Below, piece by piece: positions 1 to 6,155 of a DNA stretch of 15,240 bases; position 1 is the first letter of the stretch; each line of letters begins with the position of its first letter. Below the pieces are notes generated by a model. That model was not told where the DNA came from, did no database searches, and was given only the letters and a program-made list of their open reading frames with translations. The stretch lies in assembly GCA_003223675.1 (NCBI GenBank), contig QHVW01000334.1, forward strand, positions 1-15,240, read 5' to 3'. The stretch comes from Acidobacteriota bacterium. Its GTDB lineage: Bacteria > Acidobacteriota > Thermoanaerobaculia > Multivoradales > UBA5704. Made by a program: the position numbers and the translations under genes.

Positions 1-94
1 CGCGCTCCATGCCGCGATAGAAATCGATCGAGTCGGTCAGGCTGACCGGTACGCCGTAGTCGCGCAGCAGGAGGATGAAGCCGTCGAGGAACAT
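1..94 (-). CDS. CoxE-like VWA-domain protein, N-terminal fragment
   Basis: Only the first 31 codons lie in the window; the gene runs off the left edge. The translation begins MFLDGFILLLRDYGVPVSL, which resembles the N-terminus of CoxE-like von Willebrand factor A proteins (typically MFLDFFxxLRxxGVPVSL). It starts 19 bases after the stop of the MoxR-type ATPase on the same strand. That order, ATPase then VWA partner, is the usual one for CoxD/CoxE and MoxR/VWA pairs, which are thought to act as metal-insertion or complex-assembly chaperones. No strong ribosome binding site is visible, so translation may depend on the gene upstream. The assignment rests on a short stretch plus context, and the VWA metal-binding site is outside the window. 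Confidence 0.6.
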   Translation of the reverse strand, partial: MFLDGFILLLRDYGVPVSLTDSIDFYRGMER

Positions 95-113
95 GACGCT
101 TTTGCCAATTCGA

Positions 114-938
114 TCAGTTCACCCGCGCCCGCTTGCCCCCGCTGCGGAACGAGAGGATGTCCTCGGTCCGCTTGAGCAGCGTGCCGATGAAGGGGACGTT
201 CAGGCGGTCGGGGGTGATGCGCGCGTGATTGAGGGCGCCCAGCCAGTTGAGCAATTCGCTGGTGGCCGGCGGCTTCTCGTATCCCCGCTGGCGCAGCTCG
301 TAGAAGATGCCCAGCGCGGCGTCGAGCAGGCCGCTGTCGAGGTCGGGGAAATGGAGGTTGACGATCTCGCGCATCTGCTCCGGGTTGGGGAAGGCGATGT
401 GGTGGCAGAAGCAGCGCCGCAGGAAGGGGTCGGAGAGCTCGCGCTTGGCGTTCGAGGTGAGGACGATCACCGGCCGGATCCTCGCCTTCACCATCTGGTT
501 GACCTCACGGATCGTGAACTCGCAATCCTCCAGCACGTCGAGGAGGTTGTCCTGCACGTCGGACTCGGTCTTGTCGATCTCGTCGAGCAGGAGCACCACC
601 CGCTCGTCGCTGCGGAAGGCGCGGCCGATCGGGCCCCAGATCACGTAGTCGAAAAAATGGTTGACGTCGCGGCCGGTGCCCGAGGTGCCGAAGCGGGCGT
701 CGTTGAGGCGGAGGACGGTGTCCTGCACGTAGCAGGCCTCCTCCCCCTTGATGGTCGACTTGCAGCGCAGCGTCTCGATCGGCATGCCGAGGGAGCGGCT
801 GATCTCGAAGGCGAGCTGCGTCTTGCCGGTGCCGGCCTCGCCGGTCAGCAGGAGCGGCTTCTCCATCGCCATCGCCATGTTGACGATGGCGCCGAGCTCG
901 GGGTCGAGGTAGTAGCGTTCGGTGCCCTGGAATTCCAT
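114..938 (-). CDS. MoxR-family AAA+ ATPase (CoxD-like)
   Basis: A 274-residue cytoplasmic AAA+ ATPase. Visible motifs are Walker A GEAGTGKT (residues 33-40), Walker B VVLLLDEIDK (114-123), the sensor-1 region VLTSNAKRELSD (159-170) and an FLRRC arginine-finger segment (172-176). Length and motif order fit the MoxR/AAA_5 group, whose members act with VWA proteins to mature enzymes or insert metals. The start at the ATG encoding MEFQGTERYYLDPE was chosen because this is the normal MoxR N-terminus; the frame stays open far upstream only as low-complexity Arg/Pro sequence opposite another gene. No clear Shine-Dalgarno precedes it. A GC hairpin lies 33 bases upstream, separating it from the secreted-protein gene. 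The client is unknown because the downstream VWA gene is cut off. Confidence 0.9.
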   Translation of the reverse strand: MEFQGTERYYLDPELGAIVNMAMAMEKPLLLTGEAGTGKTQLAFEISRSLGMPIETLRCKSTIKGEEACYVQDTVLRLNDARFGTSGTGRDVNHFFDYVIWGPIGRAFRSDERVVLLLDEIDKTESDVQDNLLDVLEDCEFTIREVNQMVKARIRPVIVLTSNAKRELSDPFLRRCFCHHIAFPNPEQMREIVNLHFPDLDSGLLDAALGIFYELRQRGYEKPPATSELLNWLGALNHARITPDRLNVPFIGTLLKRTEDILSFRSGGKRARVN

Positions 939-970
939 GCCGGGAGCATAGCAAAGGGAGGGCGCGGGAC

Positions 971-996
971 GGCGGCGGTCCGGAGGGACCGCCGCC
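971..996 (-). terminator. GC hairpin after the intact secreted-protein copy
   Basis: A perfect 11-bp inverted repeat (GGCGGCGGTCC, 4-base loop GGAG, GGACCGCCGCC) begins 10 bases past the stop codon at 1007-1009. No T-rich tract follows on the minus strand, so it is not a textbook intrinsic terminator. It may end transcription in a high-GC host, protect the mRNA 3' end, or do both. The same stem follows the neighbouring paralogue at 2106-2132. Confidence 0.55.
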
Positions 997-1006
997 GGGA
1001 GAAGGA

Positions 1007-1993
1007 TCACTCCAGGCCGGTCGCCGGTTGGGCGACGACCGCGCACGCGACGACCTTTCCACTCGGGTCCGTGGCCCCGGAGGGGGCGCAGGTCCAGATG
1101 CAGTGGAGATGATCGTCGGCGCAGCCGGTGGACGACTGGTTCCACTGCGGGTTGGTGTCCAACGCGGCGCAATGGCAGGAGTAATAGGGGCACTGACCCG
1201 CCGGGCAGACGATGGGGGCGGTGGTGTCGGTGCCGCCGAGGGTCGTGGCCGCCAAGCGGGGGAGCGGAGGCGGCGACTTCAGCAGGGCCGGAGAGACGCC
1301 GGCCAGGAAGTTCGAGGCGGCGGGCAGCACCGCGTCCGGCTTGCCGTCGCCGTCGGTGTCGACGCGGACGCCCTGCTTGTAGCGCGGCAGGTTGACGTAC
1401 GCCCAGACCGAGTGGGTGCCGGGCCCGAGGTCGAGGCGGCGGGTCACCTCGCGGCGGCCGCTCTTGTCGCCGTTGACCGGGGTGAAGACGGCCCTGACGT
1501 TGAGCTCCAGCGGCGCCGAATAGGTGCCGCCGAAGGCGTCGCTCTGGAAGATCTTCATCAGCGTGACCGGCTGCTTGCCGGTCAGGCTGACGGCGACGTC
1601 GTACTTGCCGCAGCTCGTCTCGATCGGCTTGGTGCTCACCAGCGAGAGCGCCATGAGCTGGATGCGGGTCGTGGCCTCCCCCTTGGCGTCGAATTTCGCG
1701 TCGTCGAGGCGGCGCACGATGGTGTCGATGGCGCCGAGGCTGCCGGCGGGCTCGACCGTCAGGGGGGCGCCCTTGAATTTCACCGTGCCGGTGAACGGCT
1801 GCGAGCCCTCGCAGAAGAAGCCCGCCGGCAGGGGCTCGTCGGCGAAGTTGGTCTGCGCGAAGCCGGCGACGGTCATCCACAGATCGACTCCGTTGTGGAT
1901 GGCCTCCCCGGCGAACAGGGGCGAGCCGCTGATCAACGCGAGGATCAGGACGGCTCCTACGGCTGAACGAACCAAGGCCTTGGACATGGTCAT
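1007..1993 (-). CDS. Secreted Cys-rich protein of unknown function (intact paralogue)
   Basis: A 328-residue predicted exported protein. It has a signal peptide (about residues 1-28, hydrophobic core AVGAVLILALISG), a central region rich in beta-type sequence, a DTDGDGKPD segment (212-220) resembling a Ca-binding DxDGDGxxD loop, and a Cys-rich tail (263-302). The tail spacing is C-x4-C-x4-C-x-C, then C-x6-C-x3-C containing DHLHCIWTC. I do not recognise a named family. The ATG at 1993 is preceded by AAAGGAG with a 6-base spacer; an ATG two codons later is possible. It lies directly downstream of a frameshifted paralogue (2144-3020), with about 79% identity over a 101-residue comparable segment. 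The even Cys spacing and export suggest a disulfide-bonded or metal-binding extracytoplasmic module; this is inference. It is probably transcribed from the 115-base gap upstream. Confidence 0.85.
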   Translation of the reverse strand: MTMSKALVRSAVGAVLILALISGSPLFAGEAIHNGVDLWMTVAGFAQTNFADEPLPAGFFCEGSQPFTGTVKFKGAPLTVEPAGSLGAIDTIVRRLDDAKFDAKGEATTRIQLMALSLVSTKPIETSCGKYDVAVSLTGKQPVTLMKIFQSDAFGGTYSAPLELNVRAVFTPVNGDKSGRREVTRRLDLGPGTHSVWAYVNLPRYKQGVRVDTDGDGKPDAVLPAASNFLAGVSPALLKSPPPLPRLAATTLGGTDTTAPIVCPAGQCPYYSCHCAALDTNPQWNQSSTGCADDHLHCIWTCAPSGATDPSGKVVACAVVAQPATGLE

Positions 1994-2044
1994 CGTCCGC
2001 TCCTTTCAAAGATCGTGGACGGTGTGCTCCTCCGGATTGGTGGC

Positions 2045-2078
2045 GGCGCGCCATCCACACCTACAAGCGTGGTGCGCC
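2045..2078. repeat. Imperfect inverted repeat upstream of the intact paralogue
   Basis: Two 9-base arms (GGCGCGCCA at 2045-2053, TGGTGCGCC at 2070-2078) pair with one G:T-type mismatch around a 16-base centre. It lies 52-85 bases upstream of the start codon at 1993. On the minus strand the centre reads TTGTAGGTGTGG, and a related GGGTAGGGTGTGG occurs upstream of the other paralogue near 3084-3096. It could be a 5'-leader hairpin, an operator or a short dispersed repeat. The sequence alone does not decide. Confidence 0.35.
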
Positions 2079-2105
2079 AGGGAGGCTTGAAGGAGCCGGA
2101 CGGGG

Positions 2106-2132
2106 GGCGGCGGTCCGGAGAGGACCGCCGCC
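2106..2132 (-). terminator. GC hairpin after the frameshifted secreted-protein copy
   Basis: The arms GGCGGCGGTCC (2106-2116) and GGACCGCCGCC (2122-2132) are perfectly complementary around a 5-base GGAGA loop, 11 bases past the stop at 2144-2146. Both arms are identical to those of the hairpin at 971-996, so the duplicated unit included the gene plus its 3' hairpin. No T tract follows, so its terminator role is tentative. Confidence 0.55.
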
Positions 2133-2143
2133 GGCCGAGGGGC

Positions 2144-3020
2144 TCAGTTGCCGGGGTTGAGGTACGGGTCCGCGGGTTGAAACTGAGTGGTGCAGGTCAC
2201 GCAGGTCCAGATGCAGTGCAGGTGGTCGGAGCCGCAGCCGCTGCTGGACTGGTAGGGGTCCGTGCTGGTCGAGCTGCAGTGGCAGGACTGGTACGCGCAC
2301 TGTCCCGCCGGGCAGGCGATCACCGTGCTGGTATCCGTGGACAGGGACGCCGCCAGGTGCGGCCGGGCGGGCGCGTTCCCCTTGAGCACGGCCGGGGAGA
2401 CGCCGGCCACGAAATTCGAGGAGGCCGGCAGCACGGTGTCCGGCTTGCCGTCGCCGTTGGTGTCGATCTTGATGCTGGCCGGGTACTGCGGCGCCTGCAC
2501 GTAGGCCCAGACCGAGTGGCTGCCGGGCCCGAGCTCAATGCGGCGGGTCACCTCGCGCCGGGCGCTCTTGGTCCCGTCGACCGGGGTGAAGACGGCCTTG
2601 ACGTTGAGGGAGAGCGGCGCCGAATAGGTGCCGCCGAGGGCCTCGGTGCGGAAGATCTTCATCGTCGTGACCGGCTGCTCGCCGGCCAGGCTGACCGCGA
2701 CGTTGTACTTGCCGCAGCTCGTCTCGATCGGCTTGACGCTCGCCAGCGAGAGGGCCATGAGCTGGATGCGGGTGGTGGCCTCCCCCTTCTCGTTGAAGAC
2801 CGCGTCGTCGAGCCGGCACGGTGCCGGTGAACGGCTGCGAGCCCTCACAGAAGAAGCCCGCCGGGATGGGCTGGTCCGCGAAGCTCGTCTGCGCGAAGCC
2901 GGCGACGGTCATCCACAGATCGACGCCGTTGTGGATGGCGTCCGCCGCGAACGCGGGTGCGCCGGAGAGCAACGCTGCGACAATCGCAATCAGAGCCACT
3001 GAACGAATCAAAGCTTTCAT
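2144..3020 (-). pseudogene. Frameshifted paralogue of the secreted Cys-rich protein (68-bp deletion)
   Basis: This copy starts well: ATG at 3020 with AAAGGAG six bases upstream, signal peptide MKALIRSVALIAIVAALLSG..AFAA, then HNGVDLWMTVAGFAQT as in the intact neighbour. After FTGTV the frame is lost. Where the neighbour has 76 bases between GTCGTCGAG and GTGCCGGTGAAC (1709-1784), this copy has 8 (2813-2820), a net loss of 68 bp. The rest (RLDDAVFNEKGEATTRIQ.. to the Cys-rich tail CPAGQCAYQSCHC..DHLHCIWTC) continues in another frame to 2144. Adding back 68 bp gives a whole-codon length of 314 residues, so this single deletion explains the break. Translation of the signal-peptide frame would yield a short fused product. 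Synonymous-looking divergence from the neighbour suggests the duplication is not recent and the deletion may be. An assembly error is possible but less natural for 68 bp. Confidence 0.85.
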
Positions 3021-3146
3021 CCTCCGCTCCTTTCTAACATTGTGGATCTCGGATGCGCTCCAACGAGAGGAGGGCAGACGAGCCACACCCTACCCATAGG
3101 AAGTGCGGGGAGAGGGCCGTTTGGGGGACGGCGGGAGCTGAGCTCT

Positions 3147-3683
3147 TTACATCAGCCCCGGCCGCGGACCCTCGGCGCGCGGCGTGGGCTCCGCCGCGTC
3201 CTGCTTGCGGACGAACCAGTCGACGCACTTCTTTTCGATCCGGCCGAGAACGATCAGCACCACCAGCGTGAGGGCGAGCGCCGTCAGGGCGGTGAGCCAC
3301 TGGCCGGCACCGCAGGCGATCCCCAGGCTGGCCACCACCCAGACCGAGGCGGCGGTGGTCAGGCCGTGGACGCTCTGATGGGAGTCGTCGCGCAGGATCA
3401 CCCCGCCGCCCAGGAAGCCGATGCCGGCCATCACCCCCTGGACGGTGCGGAGCACGGCGCCGCCGTCGATCTGGCCGTCCCGGGCGGCGAGCTCGAGACT
3501 GATGAGGGTGATCAGGGCGGCGCCGAGGGCCACGAGCGCGTGGGTGCGCATCCCCGCCGGCTTGCCGTGGATCTCGCGATTGAGGCCGAGCGCGGTGCCG
3601 ATGACGGTGGCGACGAGCATGCGCACGAGGATCTGCCACGGACCGATCAGGAATTCGCCGCTGGTCATCGGCATTACGTGCAT
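3147..3683 (-). CDS. MgtC/SapB-family inner-membrane protein
   Basis: A protein of about 178 residues with the MgtC/SapB hallmark GLNREIHGKPAGMRTHALVALG (residues 33-54), then VMAGIGFLGGGVILRDD (84-100) and VHGLTTAASVWVVASLGIACG (105-125). Four to five hydrophobic helices are visible (about 17-35, 47-65, 82-98, 109-126, 130-148), followed by a basic, Pro-rich cytoplasmic tail. It lacks the C-terminal domain of full-length MgtC, matching the shorter SapB-type members. Family members are linked to magnesium stress and control of membrane ATPases; the role here is inferred only by family. Start choice is uncertain. A GTG at 3689 would overlap the preceding stop as GTGA (4 bases), while ATGs lie at 3683, 3674 and 3668; the ATG at 3683 follows GAGGTGAGA. 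Either way it is tightly coupled to the propeller gene upstream. Confidence 0.88.
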   Translation of the reverse strand: MHVMPMTSGEFLIGPWQILVRMLVATVIGTALGLNREIHGKPAGMRTHALVALGAALITLISLELAARDGQIDGGAVLRTVQGVMAGIGFLGGGVILRDDSHQSVHGLTTAASVWVVASLGIACGAGQWLTALTALALTLVVLIVLGRIEKKCVDWFVRKQDAAEPTPRAEGPRPGLM

Positions 3684-3685
3684 TC

Positions 3686-5132
3686 TCACCTCAGCTTGAT
3701 CGCCCGCGTGTACGCGTCCGGCTGGCGGGCCGGCGGATCGAGGCGCGAGGCGCTGAAGGTCCCGATCCAGAGCGGATAAAAGGTTTTTGAAGTGGTGGCG
3801 AGCCCCTGGTAGTCGCCCAGGAAGAAGCCGTCCGATGTCGCCGCGAAGCGCAGATCCCAGGAGGAGGCCGTCAGGCGCTGGCTATTGGCGAACGTCTGGC
3901 CGCCGCTCTTCGACACGGAGAGGTACTCGTCCACCAGCACGTGCGCGGGGTTGTTGCGCAGCGAGTAATAGGAGACCCCCACCCAGCCCTCGGGGGTCAC
4001 GGCCACGGCGGGCGTGAAATTGGCGGCGTCGCCCGGGCCGTCCGAGACCCGGACCGGCGCGCTCCAGGTCTGGCCGCCGTCCGTGGAGCGGGAGAGGACC
4101 ACCTGATCGGTACCCGGCGTGAAGCGGCCGTCCTCCCAGGCCGCGTAGACCGTCCCGTTGCCGCCGTCGATCGCCGCCGACGCGAGCCCCGCGCCCGTGC
4201 GCGACCCGTCGACGCCGTACGCGTCGACGGTGGAGATCGTGACCGGCGCGCTCCAGGTGCGGCCGCCGTCCGTGGAGTGGGACGCCAGCAGGAAGGCCTG
4301 CCGCCCCTGGTAGCTGAGCCAGACCGCGTGGACGATGCCCCCGGGCCCGACGAGCGGGAGGATGCCGAGGTTCGCCCCCTGGCTGGTGAGCGTGACGGGG
4401 GGCTGGAATGAATGTCCGCCGTCGTCGGAATAGGTGATGAGCTCCGGCTGCTGCCGGCTGGCGGTGATCGAGTCCCAGCCGACGTAGACCCGGCCCTTGT
4501 AGGGGCTGTCGTCGCGCGTGTCCACGACGACCGCCTCCTTGTCGTCGAAGGTCGAAGTGCCGCTGTGGACGGCGACCGGATCGTTCCAGGTCAGCCCGCC
4601 GTCGTCGGAGGAGGAGAGATAGACGCCGTTCTGGGGGTTCGTCTCATTGAAGCCCAGGGAGGCGAAGTAGGCCCGCCCGCCGGTGCCGAAGGCCACCCAG
4701 GGGTCCGACGTGCGCTCGTACGATCCGCCGGCGGCCACGGTCTGCCGGGGCAGGAGGCTCTCCTGCCAGGTGGTCCCCGCGTCCAAGGAGACGGCGGAGG
4801 TCAGATTGCGGCACCCCTCGTCCGGGAACCGGTCCTCCTGATAGACGGCGAGGAGGTGCTTGGGATTTTCGGGATCGACGGCGAAGAACGGCTCCGTCTC
4901 GGTCTCCGCTGCCCGTGCTGGGCGGCTTGGTCCTGGCGAGCTGATCGAGGAACGCCTTGAGCCGTTGCGGGTTCTCGGGAACCAGGTTCTCCGAGGTCCG
5001 GGCGCCCCAGGCCATCTGCTCTTCGAGCCAGCGGGTGCGGGAGAAACCGGGCTGCCGGTCGGCGGCCGCGCCGGTGAGCGCAAGGAGGGCTGGGACCAGG
5101 AGGAGGAGCAGAGCGAGCTTCTTCATTCTCAT
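3686..5132 (-). pseudogene. Asp-box (BNR/sialidase-like) beta-propeller exoprotein with a one-base frameshift
   Basis: The 5' part has ATG at 5132 after GGGAGG (7-base spacer) and a signal peptide MRMKKLALLLLLVPALLALTGAAA; a second ATG lies two codons in. The frame then changes near 4908-4925. Removing one G from the GGG run (CCC at 4912-4914 on the plus strand) restores ..KPPST-AAETETEPFFAVDPENPKH.. and a 481-residue protein. The body carries about six Asp-box blades, for example SLDAGTTW, SSDDGGLTW, YSDDGGHSF, STDGGRTW, STDGGQTW and SKSGGQTF, typical of six-bladed sialidase-type propellers. The fold does not prove sialidase activity; many such exoproteins have no known substrate, and I do not see a convincing catalytic triad. 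Its stop codon abuts or overlaps the start of the MgtC-like gene. The break may be a real mutation or a homopolymer sequencing error, so the gene may be intact in the organism. Confidence 0.85.
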
Positions 5133-5191
5133 AAGTGTACCTCCCGTCGAAGTGGGCCGGTGGGCTCCGCGAGCTTTCTGCAATCCTGTGG

Positions 5192-5210
5192 CCAGGGGGA
5201 TCTCCCCTGG
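5192..5210. repeat. Short inverted repeat in the divergent spacer
   Basis: The arms CCAGGGG and CCCCTGG flank a GATCT loop in the 206-base gap between the propeller gene (minus) and the small membrane-protein gene (plus). The position fits a leader hairpin or operator, but 7-bp GC stems arise easily in this DNA. I see no convincing -10/-35 pair in the gap. Confidence 0.25.
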
Positions 5211-5338
5211 ATGGCCGCTTCTGGCGGGAGGTGATGTCTCCTCTTGTGCTCCTCACCGTCTCCTGGGGAGGACGGCGTGGTGAAACGCCTCGACGTCCGG
5301 CGCGGGGGTCCCCAGGAGGGGGGGGAGTACAATGGGAC

Positions 5339-5536
5339 ATGTCCTACCACCACCGGAAAAAGCGCCGGACCAGGCTGAAGAAGCACCACTGGGTGCTCAC
5401 CTTCCTCGCCATCGTGGTGCTGATCCTCCTTGCCTTTTCACGGGCGGGAGGCAAGGACTGGGCTTGGATCTGGAGCTCCAGCCACCAGCACCGTTGGGTC
5501 GATGCGACGCCGACCGGCCCCTCCGGCCACCGCTGA
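5339..5536 (+). CDS. Small single-pass membrane protein, hypothetical (65 aa)
   Basis: The predicted product has a very basic N-terminus (HHRKKRRTRLKKHH), one hydrophobic segment (WVLTFLAIVVLILLAFS, about residues 17-33) and a polar, Trp/His-containing tail. Positive charges before the helix predict an N-in orientation. The ATG at 5339 follows a G-rich GGGGGGAG stretch with a spacer of about 11 bases. Another ATG at 5332, in a different frame, is closer to that site but opens an implausible Pro/Arg-rich frame. The gene is the only plus-strand candidate in this region and ends 11 bases before the toxin gene's stop codon, converging with it. I recognise no family, and it could be spurious. The basic arm and clean transmembrane helix are the main support. 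Confidence 0.5.
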   Translation: MSYHHRKKRRTRLKKHHWVLTFLAIVVLILLAFSRAGGKDWAWIWSSSHQHRWVDATPTGPSGHR

Positions 5537-5551
5537 CCGCGGCTGGGTCAG
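5533..5551. terminator. Possible bidirectional hairpin between convergent genes
   Basis: CTGACC (5533-5538) and GGTCAG (5546-5551) form a 6-bp stem with a 7-base loop. Both convergent stop codons fall inside the arms. The stem is short and has no T tracts, so termination is only a guess. Confidence 0.25.
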
Positions 5552-5844
5552 ACCCGCCCTTTCCACACCGCCGGATCGCGCCTTTGGTGCAAGACCGCGA
5601 TGATCACGGCAGCTTCGTCTTCGAGCAGGAAGTACACCGCATAAGGGAACTTGTGAAGAAGGCCACGTCTTACAGACCGGCCAACCAAAGGAAACTGGAG
5701 AGGGAATTCGGCGATGCGATGGATGAGCTCGAAGAGCTCGGCGGAAAAGAGCTCGCCCAGACCCAGCCGCTGATCCTCATACCAGAACGCGGACTCTTCA
5801 ATATCGACCTGCGCCTCCGGTCGAATGAGGAAGTGAGCAGCCAT
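5548..5844 (-). CDS. ParE/RelE-type toxin of a type II toxin-antitoxin pair
   Basis: A 98-residue protein with the compact alpha-beta layout of the RelE/ParE superfamily. It has an N-terminal strand ending in RPEAQVDIEESAFWYEDQ, two helices (LGELFSAELFELIHRIAEFP), the conserved RRGLLHKFPYAVYFLLEDEAAVIIAVLHQRRDP and a C-terminal VW. The terminal strand VIIAVLHQRRDPxxW is typical of ParE-like members, which target gyrase or the ribosome; the target here cannot be told. The ATG at 5844 was chosen because it lies 2 bases after the antitoxin stop; upstream in-frame sequence belongs to the antitoxin region. Its weak own ribosome site suggests translational coupling to the antitoxin. Confidence in the pair is high because both members match the expected families. 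Confidence 0.9.
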   Translation of the reverse strand: MAAHFLIRPEAQVDIEESAFWYEDQRLGLGELFSAELFELIHRIAEFPLQFPLVGRSVRRGLLHKFPYAVYFLLEDEAAVIIAVLHQRRDPAVWKGRV

Positions 5845-5846
5845 TC

Positions 5847-6095
5847 TCAGCGTGAACGGCGCTGCTTCAACTTTTCGGTAATTTCGTCCCGGACCTCTTC
5901 CCAAGGACGTGCGACGCCAGGATCAGCGCGGTGGGCTGCGAGGCGCTCTTCGATGACCCTCTGATGCCAGTCGGGTACCGGCACCTCCTCAGGACGGGTA
6001 GTGATGCGGTCCCACAAGGACTGCACGTAGTCGAGCTTCTCCTCGACCGACAGGTCGTCGAAGCCGGGTGGTGGCAGAGGGAGAGCTCGCGGCAT
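5847..6095 (-). CDS. Antitoxin, 'addiction module component' family
   Basis: An 82-residue acidic/charged protein containing LSVEEKLDYVQSLWDRI (residues 15-31), VPDWHQRVIEERLAAH (40-55) and PWEEVRDEI (64-72). These are the signature segments of the short 'addiction module' antitoxin family (Unstab_antitox type), usually found just before a RelE/ParE toxin, as here. It should bind and neutralise the toxin and may repress the pair's promoter, although no separate DNA-binding domain is obvious. The ATG at 6095 is preceded by GGAGG with a 7-base spacer; a TTG at 6110 would overlap that site and is rejected. The pair is inserted between convergent neighbours, a common setting for small mobile toxin-antitoxin loci. 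Confidence 0.9.
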   Translation of the reverse strand: MPRALPLPPPGFDDLSVEEKLDYVQSLWDRITTRPEEVPVPDWHQRVIEERLAAHRADPGVARPWEEVRDEITEKLKQRRSR

Positions 6096-6120
6096 GATCA
6101 AGGCCTCCAATCGAGAAGGA

Positions 6121-6151
6121 AGTATACCCCCGCGTGCTCCGGGCGTCTGAA
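6121..6151 (-). promoter_or_regulatory. Candidate sigma-70-like promoter of the toxin-antitoxin pair
   Basis: On the minus strand TATACT (6121-6126) matches a -10 box 25 bases upstream of the antitoxin start. A TTCAGA (6146-6151) could serve as a -35, but the 19-base spacer is long. The gap to the preceding gene is only 60 bases, so a promoter should lie here. The match is modest. Confidence 0.35.
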
Positions 6152-6155
6152 TATC

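Noticed and set aside
939..2060. Long in-frame minus-strand extension upstream of the MoxR-type ATPase
   Set aside because: It reads as Arg/Pro/His-rich low-complexity sequence antisense-frame to the secreted-protein gene and crosses the hairpin at 971-996; MoxR proteins normally begin where the chosen ATG lies.
971..2132. The two 11-bp hairpins as standard intrinsic terminators
   Set aside because: Neither is followed by a T tract on the transcribed strand, so they are listed only as terminator-like hairpins.
4905..4930. Programmed ribosomal frameshifting in the propeller gene
   Set aside because: There is no slippery heptamer, stop-codon shift site or downstream stem at the break; a one-base indel is simpler.
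3686..5132. Active sialidase assignment for the propeller protein
   Set aside because: Asp boxes define the fold, not the activity; the Arg triad and catalytic Tyr/Glu of sialidases could not be identified.
5332..5964. Plus-strand frame from ATG 5332, which sits close to a G-rich ribosome-site-like run
   Set aside because: The protein is unlike any real one and runs antisense across the toxin-antitoxin genes; the frame starting at 5339 has a convincing membrane helix.
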